This document shows, in pieces, positions 6,753 to 10,184 of a stretch of DNA of 10,184 nucleotides. A program made the position numbers and the translations under genes. The DNA comes from Puniceicoccales bacterium. GTDB lineage: Bacteria > Verrucomicrobiota > Verrucomicrobiia > Opitutales > UBA953. Under the pieces are notes generated by a model, which searched no databases, had not been told where the DNA came from, and saw nothing but the letters and a program-made list of their open reading frames with translations. Every line of letters begins with the position of its first letter. Within the stretch, counting starts at the first letter, position 1. The stretch is from the NCBI GenBank assembly GCA_031289285.1, contig JAITPT010000321.1, positions 1-10,184 of the forward strand. Reading direction: 5' to 3'.

Positions 6753-6797
6753 CTTTTTCTTTTGTGCTCTTTTGTGTTCTTTTGTGGCTAAAAAAAT
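6753..6797 (-). repeat. ACAAAG-type degenerate repeat array, inverted copy
   Basis: CTTTTGTGCTC, TTTTGTGTTC and TTTTGTGGCT read on the minus strand as CCACAAAAGAACACAAAAGAGCACAAAAG, broken here into overlapping 9-11-base units. It is the reverse complement, with mismatches, of the array at 6523-6563. The pair could anneal over roughly 30 bases in a transcript. Confidence 0.65.
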
Positions 6798-6800
6798 CTT

Positions 6801-6850
6801 TCCAACCATCCAACTCCTCAACCGTCCAACCATCCAACCTTCCTCCAACT
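6801..6850 (+). repeat. TCCAACCATCCAAC-type repeat array
   Basis: Units TCCAACCATC, CAACTCCTCA, ACCGTCCAAC, CATCCAACCT and TCCTCCAACT form an approximately 10-base degenerate array. G is nearly absent on this strand. No function can be read from it. Confidence 0.6.
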
Positions 6851-6880
6851 TCCTTTCTTTTTCTTGCTCACTTTTTTCTT

Positions 6881-6912
6881 ATCTGTGTCCATTCGTGTTC
6901 ATCCGTGGTTTC
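6881..6912 (-). repeat. CACGAATGGA-type dispersed repeat
   Basis: ATCTGTGTCCATTCGTGTTC followed by ATCCGTGGTTTC reads on the minus strand as GAAACCACGGAT-GAACACGAAT-GGACACAGAT, three 10-base units. A relative on the plus strand surrounds the long palindrome at 9426-9591. This array lies 42 bp upstream of the fucP start and so is probably part of its leader or promoter region. Confidence 0.7.
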
Positions 6913-6953
6913 TCTCCTTTTTTTCTCATTCACTAACTTCTTCCCTTTAACGT

Positions 6954-8387
6954 ATGTCAACCAACAACACATCCGAACCAAAAACCGAAACTAAACCTAC
7001 AACTCCGGCGCAAGTGTCCGCGAAGATAATTCCGGCTGCCTTGCTCTTGCCGTTTATCCTTGTCACTGCGCTCTTCTCGTTATGGGGCTTCGCGAACGAC
7101 ATCACCAACCCAATGGTGGCGGCGTTCAAGAACATACTGCTCATAAACAACTTTGAGAGTTCGCTTGTGCAGGCCGCTTTCTATGGCGGTTATTGCTTTA
7201 TGGCGTTTCCTGCTGCGCTCTTTTTGCGCCGCTTCAACTACAAAACAAGCATCCTCGTCGGGCTTGGCCTGTATGCTACTGGCTGCCTATTGTTTATTCC
7301 TGCCGGATACGCTATGCAATTCGGCGTTTTCCTCTTCGCTTATTTTGTGATGACCTGTGGTTTGTCGTTCCTTGAAACGACGGCGAACCCTTACATCCTC
7401 TCGCTTGGCCCGCCGGAGACTGCCACGCAACGCCTCAATTTTGCGCAAGCGTTCAACCCGATGGGGTCGCTTACGGGAATGTTTATCGCCCGTGAGTTAA
7501 TTCTCGCAAAACTTAACCGCGCCACGGAGGCGGAGCGCATTGCGCTTGGCAAAACAGACCCTGCGGCGCTCGCGCAAATCCAGCAGGCAGACCTTGATGT
7601 TATTGTCGGCCCCTACATGGTTCTCGGTTTTGTGGTAGCGGCGGCCTTCGTTCTCTTTTTGTTTATGAAGTTGCCCGGCTCGGAAAAAGACAAAAGTGTC
7701 AGCCTGCGTATTGGCGAGACATTTAAGCGTCTTTCCCAAAACGGCGCGTATATTCAGGGAGTCGTTGCGCAGGCGTTTTATGTTGGCGTCCAAATCATGT
7801 GTTGGACATTTATTATCCAATATGCGGAGAACACCTACGGGATGTCGAAGACGGCGGCGCAATCATGGAATATCGCCGCAATGATAACCTTTGTTTCAAG
7901 CCGTTTTGTATGCACCTATTTGTTGAAGTTTGTCAGCCCGGGCGGTTTGCTCGCCGCCTTGGCAACTGGTGGCGGCGTCCTTATTTGCGGCGCAATGTTT
8001 TTACCGAAAACGGTGGGGATAGATATAACGCTTTTTGACACAGGACTCGCGGTAGCGGGGACTTCCGGCGTGTATTTCTTGCCGTTTGGATTGCTTTGCA
8101 TCGCAGCTGTTTCCGCCTGTATGTCGCTTATGTTCCCCACGATTTACGGAATTGCATTGCGGGGCTTGGATAACGAGGACGCCAAACTGGGGTCGGCGGG
8201 TTTGATTTTTGCGATTGGCGGCGGCTTCTTTTTCCCGCCTTTGCAAGGCTTGATTATGGACCAAAAGGATTTCCATTTAGGCATCCTTGATAGCACCCGC
8301 GTCTCATTTGTGCTTTGTCTTGTGTGCTTCGCCGTCATTCTCGCTTACGGCCTGCGAACTCACCTTGTCCACCACGCAAAAAAATGA
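6954..8387 (+). CDS. fucP: Sugar:H+ symporter, L-fucose permease (FucP) family, MFS
   Basis: This 477-residue inner-membrane carrier has the twelve-helix pattern of the major facilitator FucP family; the first 22 residues are a polar Thr/Lys tail. Family landmarks are SLWGFANDITNPM at 42-54, the helix QAAFYGGYCFMAFPAALFLRR at 73-93 (read in parts), SFLETTANPY at 138-147 with E141 matching the proton-linked glutamate of E. coli FucP, LNFAQAFNPMGSL at 161-173, and AFYVGVQIMCWTF at 274-286. The C-terminal half has SLMFPTIYGIAL at 391-402 and IGGGFFFPPL at 421-430. L-fucose is the most likely substrate given fucU nearby, but glucose/galactose carriers of the GluP type share these motifs, so specificity is inferred. 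The acidic residue of the first helix is D49, not at the position of E. coli D46, which is N52 here. The stop overlaps the rsmA start by four bases (ATGA). Confidence 0.88.
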   Translation: MSTNNTSEPKTETKPTTPAQVSAKIIPAALLLPFILVTALFSLWGFANDITNPMVAAFKNILLINNFESSLVQAAFYGGYCFMAFPAALFLRRFNYKTSILVGLGLYATGCLLFIPAGYAMQFGVFLFAYFVMTCGLSFLETTANPYILSLGPPETATQRLNFAQAFNPMGSLTGMFIARELILAKLNRATEAERIALGKTDPAALAQIQQADLDVIVGPYMVLGFVVAAAFVLFLFMKLPGSEKDKSVSLRIGETFKRLSQNGAYIQGVVAQAFYVGVQIMCWTFIIQYAENTYGMSKTAAQSWNIAAMITFVSSRFVCTYLLKFVSPGGLLAALATGGGVLICGAMFLPKTVGIDITLFDTGLAVAGTSGVYFLPFGLLCIAAVSACMSLMFPTIYGIALRGLDNEDAKLGSAGLIFAIGGGFFFPPLQGLIMDQKDFHLGILDSTRVSFVLCLVCFAVILAYGLRTHLVHHAKK

Positions 8388-9379
8388 TGGACACACCGCA
8401 ACAGCGACACCTCCCGCCGCCCGCGACACCACCAGCGGGCGGGCGGTTTTCTCTCCGGCAGACGCGCTCCTTGCTCGATGCGCTGGGGCATTCGCCGCGA
8501 AGACCGCTCGGTCAAAACTTTCTTGTTGATGGCAACATCGTCGCCAAATCGCTGCAACTCGCGTCGGTTGACGCGGGGGATGTTGTGGTCGAAATCGGCC
8601 CGGGGCTGGGCACGTTGACGGCGGCTTTATTAACAGCGGGCGCGACGGTTTATACAGTGGAGCGCGACGCCACGCTGGCGCGGCATTTGCGCGAGTGGCT
8701 CACGCCGCTTTTTCCGCAAAAGTTTTTTCTCACCCAAGGCGACGCCATAGATTTCCCGCTGGCGGGTTTGCCAGAAATCGCCGCCTTTCGCAGCGCGGCT
8801 ACCCTCTTCGCCGCAACCGTTCCCTCCGCCGCAGGCACTCCTCCCGCCACCCCTCCCGCCACTCCCGCCGCCCCTTCTGTTTTCCAGTTCAAAGTTGTCG
8901 CCAATCTCCCCTACGCCATTTCGACGCCTTGGCTCGATGCGGTGTTACGTGCGCCGATTTTGCCTGCTGAGATGGTGGTGATGTTGCAGCGCGAGGCGGC
9001 GGAGCGTTTTTGTGCGACATCGGGCAAACATGTCGGCGCGATTTCTGTTGCGTTGGATGCGGCCTTTGAGGTTGTGCCCGGGCACAACGTCCCGCCGCAG
9101 TGTTTTTTTCCGCCGCCGCGTGTGGACTCGGTTTTGTTGCATTTGCGTCGTCGCGCCGACCCGCGCCGTCTCTTACCGGAGACGCGCCGGATTTTGCGCG
9201 CCTTATTTTTGCATCGTCGCAAGCAACTTGGTTCTGTCTTGCGCACCTTGGCGCAAACGCCTGCGCTGACTGCTTGGTTCGCACGTTTCCCCGAATGGGG
9301 TCTCACCCGTGAAATCCGTCCCGAAAAAATCCCTTTCCCCGTCTGGGCCGCCCTCGACGCAGGAATAAGGGAACAGTGA
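8384..9379 (+). CDS. rsmA: 16S rRNA dimethyladenosine transferase RsmA/KsgA
   Basis: RsmA dimethylates two adjacent adenines (A1518 and A1519 in E. coli numbering) near the 3' end of 16S rRNA, using S-adenosylmethionine, late in 30S assembly. The 331-residue product shows LGQNFL at 42-47, the SAM loop EIGPGLGTLT at 70-79, acidic ligands E93 and D120 (GDA), the catalytic NLPY at 174-177, and FFPPPRVDS at 241-249, which all fit this family. A Pro/Ala/Thr-rich insertion at about 131-165, between the SAM domain's GDA and NLPY motifs, and an N-terminal Pro-rich stretch make it longer than the usual 260-290 residues. The start at 8384 was chosen because its ATG overlaps the fucP stop as ATGA, a common translational coupling; a second ATG follows at once (8387) and an upstream in-frame ATG (8315) lies inside fucP. 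Confidence 0.93.
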   Translation: MMDTPQQRHLPPPATPPAGGRFSLRQTRSLLDALGHSPRRPLGQNFLVDGNIVAKSLQLASVDAGDVVVEIGPGLGTLTAALLTAGATVYTVERDATLARHLREWLTPLFPQKFFLTQGDAIDFPLAGLPEIAAFRSAATLFAATVPSAAGTPPATPPATPAAPSVFQFKVVANLPYAISTPWLDAVLRAPILPAEMVVMLQREAAERFCATSGKHVGAISVALDAAFEVVPGHNVPPQCFFPPPRVDSVLLHLRRRADPRRLLPETRRILRALFLHRRKQLGSVLRTLAQTPALTAWFARFPEWGLTREIRPEKIPFPVWAALDAGIREQ

Positions 9380-9412
9380 ATAAAAGAATAGCGGGATACG
9401 GGGAACGAGATT

Positions 9413-9624
9413 GAAACCACGAATAAACCTAAGAACGGCAGTTCAGCGGGGTGGGTTTGCGCAAGATTTTGAGGCGGCTGCGGTTTGCGCTTTCCCAACG
9501 CGCACCTTGCGGTGTGTGGAGCGGAAAGCGCAAGCCGCAGACGTCCAAAAGATTGTGCAAAACCGCCCGCATTAACTGCCGTTTTTAGGTTAAATACGAA
9601 TGGACACAAATGAGCGCGGATGGT
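9413..9624 (+). repeat. CACGAATGGA-type dispersed repeat, split by the palindrome
   Basis: GAAACCACGAATA at 9413-9425 and ATACGAATGGACACAAATGA (from about 9594), followed by a GCGGATGG at 9617-9624, read as two parts of one repeat related to the inverted copy at 6881-6912. The 166-bp palindrome lies exactly between the two parts. That the repeat was once continuous is inference. Confidence 0.5.
9426..9591. repeat. 166-bp near-perfect palindromic element (MITE- or REPIN-like)
   Basis: The left arm (9426-9495) and the right arm (9523-9591) are imperfect reverse complements over about 70 bases. They share AACCTAARAACGGCAGTT at the outer end, a TTTGCRCAATCTTTTG-like middle, and CTGCGGYTTGCGCTTTCC at the inner end. 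The 27-base centre contains CGCACC-TTGC-GGTGTG, so the fold continues almost to the tip. No open frame or transposase motif is inside. The element starts 46 bases after the rsmA stop and, if transcribed, could protect or end that message. A short A/T flank (ATA/AATA) on both sides might be a target duplication but is too simple to prove it. Confidence 0.8.
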
Positions 9625-9683
9625 AACGAATGGTAACGGGAGGGTTCCTCGCGATTTTGAGTGGGAACTTGGACGCAACAAAG

Positions 9684-10120
9684 CCCCGCAGTGGCGAGAT
9701 TATCGGGTTGCCAGATGCTGGTGGTGTGTGTTGGTGCAATCTTGTGGTGGTCACGTGGTGGGCACTGCACGGGAAAGCTGCACGAACCGTCGCGAGGTCA
9801 AGTAATAAAATGGCTGCCTTTTAATTCGCACCGCACGGGGCGAGATTATCGGGTTTTCAGATGTTGGTGGTGTGTGTTAGTGCAATCTTGTGGTGGTCAC
9901 GTGGTGGGCACTGCACGGGAAAGCTGCACGAACCGCCGCGAAGTCAAGTAATAAAATGGCTGCCTTTTAATTCGCCCCGCATGGGGCGAGATTATCGGGT
10001 TTCCAGATGTTGGTGTGTGTGTTGGTGCAATCTTGTGGTGGTCACGTGGTGGGCACTGCACGGGAAAGCTGCACGAACCGCCGCGAAGTCAAGCAATAAA
10101 ATGGCTGCCTTTTAATTCGC
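9684..10120. repeat. Three tandem copies of a 146-bp non-coding unit
   Basis: Taking GCGAGATTATCGGG as the unit start, copies begin at 9694, 9840 and 9986, exactly 146 bases apart; the third ends near 10120, short of a full unit. Copies differ at only a handful of positions (for example GCCAGATGCTGG, TTCAGATGTTGG, TCCAGATGTTGG) and copy three lacks one base of the GTG-rich stretch. Because 146 is not a multiple of three, no peptide frame is conserved from copy to copy, so open frames across the array are incidental. Each unit holds CACGTG, two GCTGCAC/ACTGCAC motifs and, near its end, the A/T-flanked dyad AAAATGGCTGCCTTTT, a weak terminator-like shape. What it does is unknown. Confidence 0.85.
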
Positions 10121-10184
10121 ACACAAGAAATGGGCAAAAATGTTGTCCGTGTCGTAAGTGCATGATTTATCGCGTATTTGAGAC

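Noticed and set aside
8911..9681. 256-codon open frame on the minus strand opposite rsmA
   Set aside because: It is the shadow of a GC-rich gene: most of it overlaps RsmA motifs in antisense and the translation is Arg/Ser/Pro-rich without a recognisable domain.
9661..10115. Open frames across the 146-bp repeats (for example MLVVCV... peptides)
   Set aside because: The period is not a multiple of three, the same DNA is read in different frames in successive copies, and the peptides resemble no protein.
9684..10120. CRISPR array
   Set aside because: The repeats are directly adjacent with no unique spacers, the unit is 146 bp, and there are no cas genes.

Overview
This window reads as a chromosomal segment of a Verrucomicrobiota bacterium, most likely Opitutales/Opitutaceae. 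The reasons are an overall impression: GC-rich coding with G+C-rich third positions, few Shine-Dalgarno sites before the starts, and intergenic spacers packed with short degenerate arrays (CACGAATGGA, ACAAAG, CCAACCATC and TATAGGTCT types) of a kind I associate with these genomes. No 16S gene or other taxonomic marker is present, so the placement is inference.

Layout. Positions 1-397 hold a C-rich edge, a perfect 10-bp stem, a 19-bp direct repeat and a 9-bp tandem array, then a secreted protein of unknown function (398-1387). An OleD/3-beta-HSD-like reductase of the extended SDR family follows (1449-2519). A BadF/BcrA-type N-acetylglucosamine kinase lies on the minus strand (2559-3584), divergent from an L-fucose mutarotase, FucU (3732-4166). 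After a strikingly G-free leader comes a two-gene unit: an exported thioredoxin/nucleoredoxin-like protein (4375-4905) and an unusual 503-residue protein joining a two-helix membrane anchor of the PLDc_N type to a complete aldo/keto reductase (4932-6443). A 510-bp low-complexity spacer made of several repeat families precedes a FucP-family sugar:H+ symporter (6954-8387), whose stop overlaps the start of the 16S rRNA dimethyltransferase gene rsmA/ksgA (8384-9379). The last 800 bp are non-coding: a 166-bp near-perfect palindrome that seems to have inserted into a dispersed repeat, and three tandem copies of a 146-bp unit.

Functionally, the kinase, the mutarotase and the symporter suggest scavenging of fucose and amino sugars, as released from host or algal glycans. 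Fucose isomerase, fuculokinase and aldolase are not in the window. The reductase, thioredoxin and RsmA are not obviously part of that pathway. I see no defence system, CRISPR array, integrase, transposase, tRNA or rRNA. The least explained items are the anchored aldo/keto reductase fusion, the long palindrome and the 146-bp tandem array.
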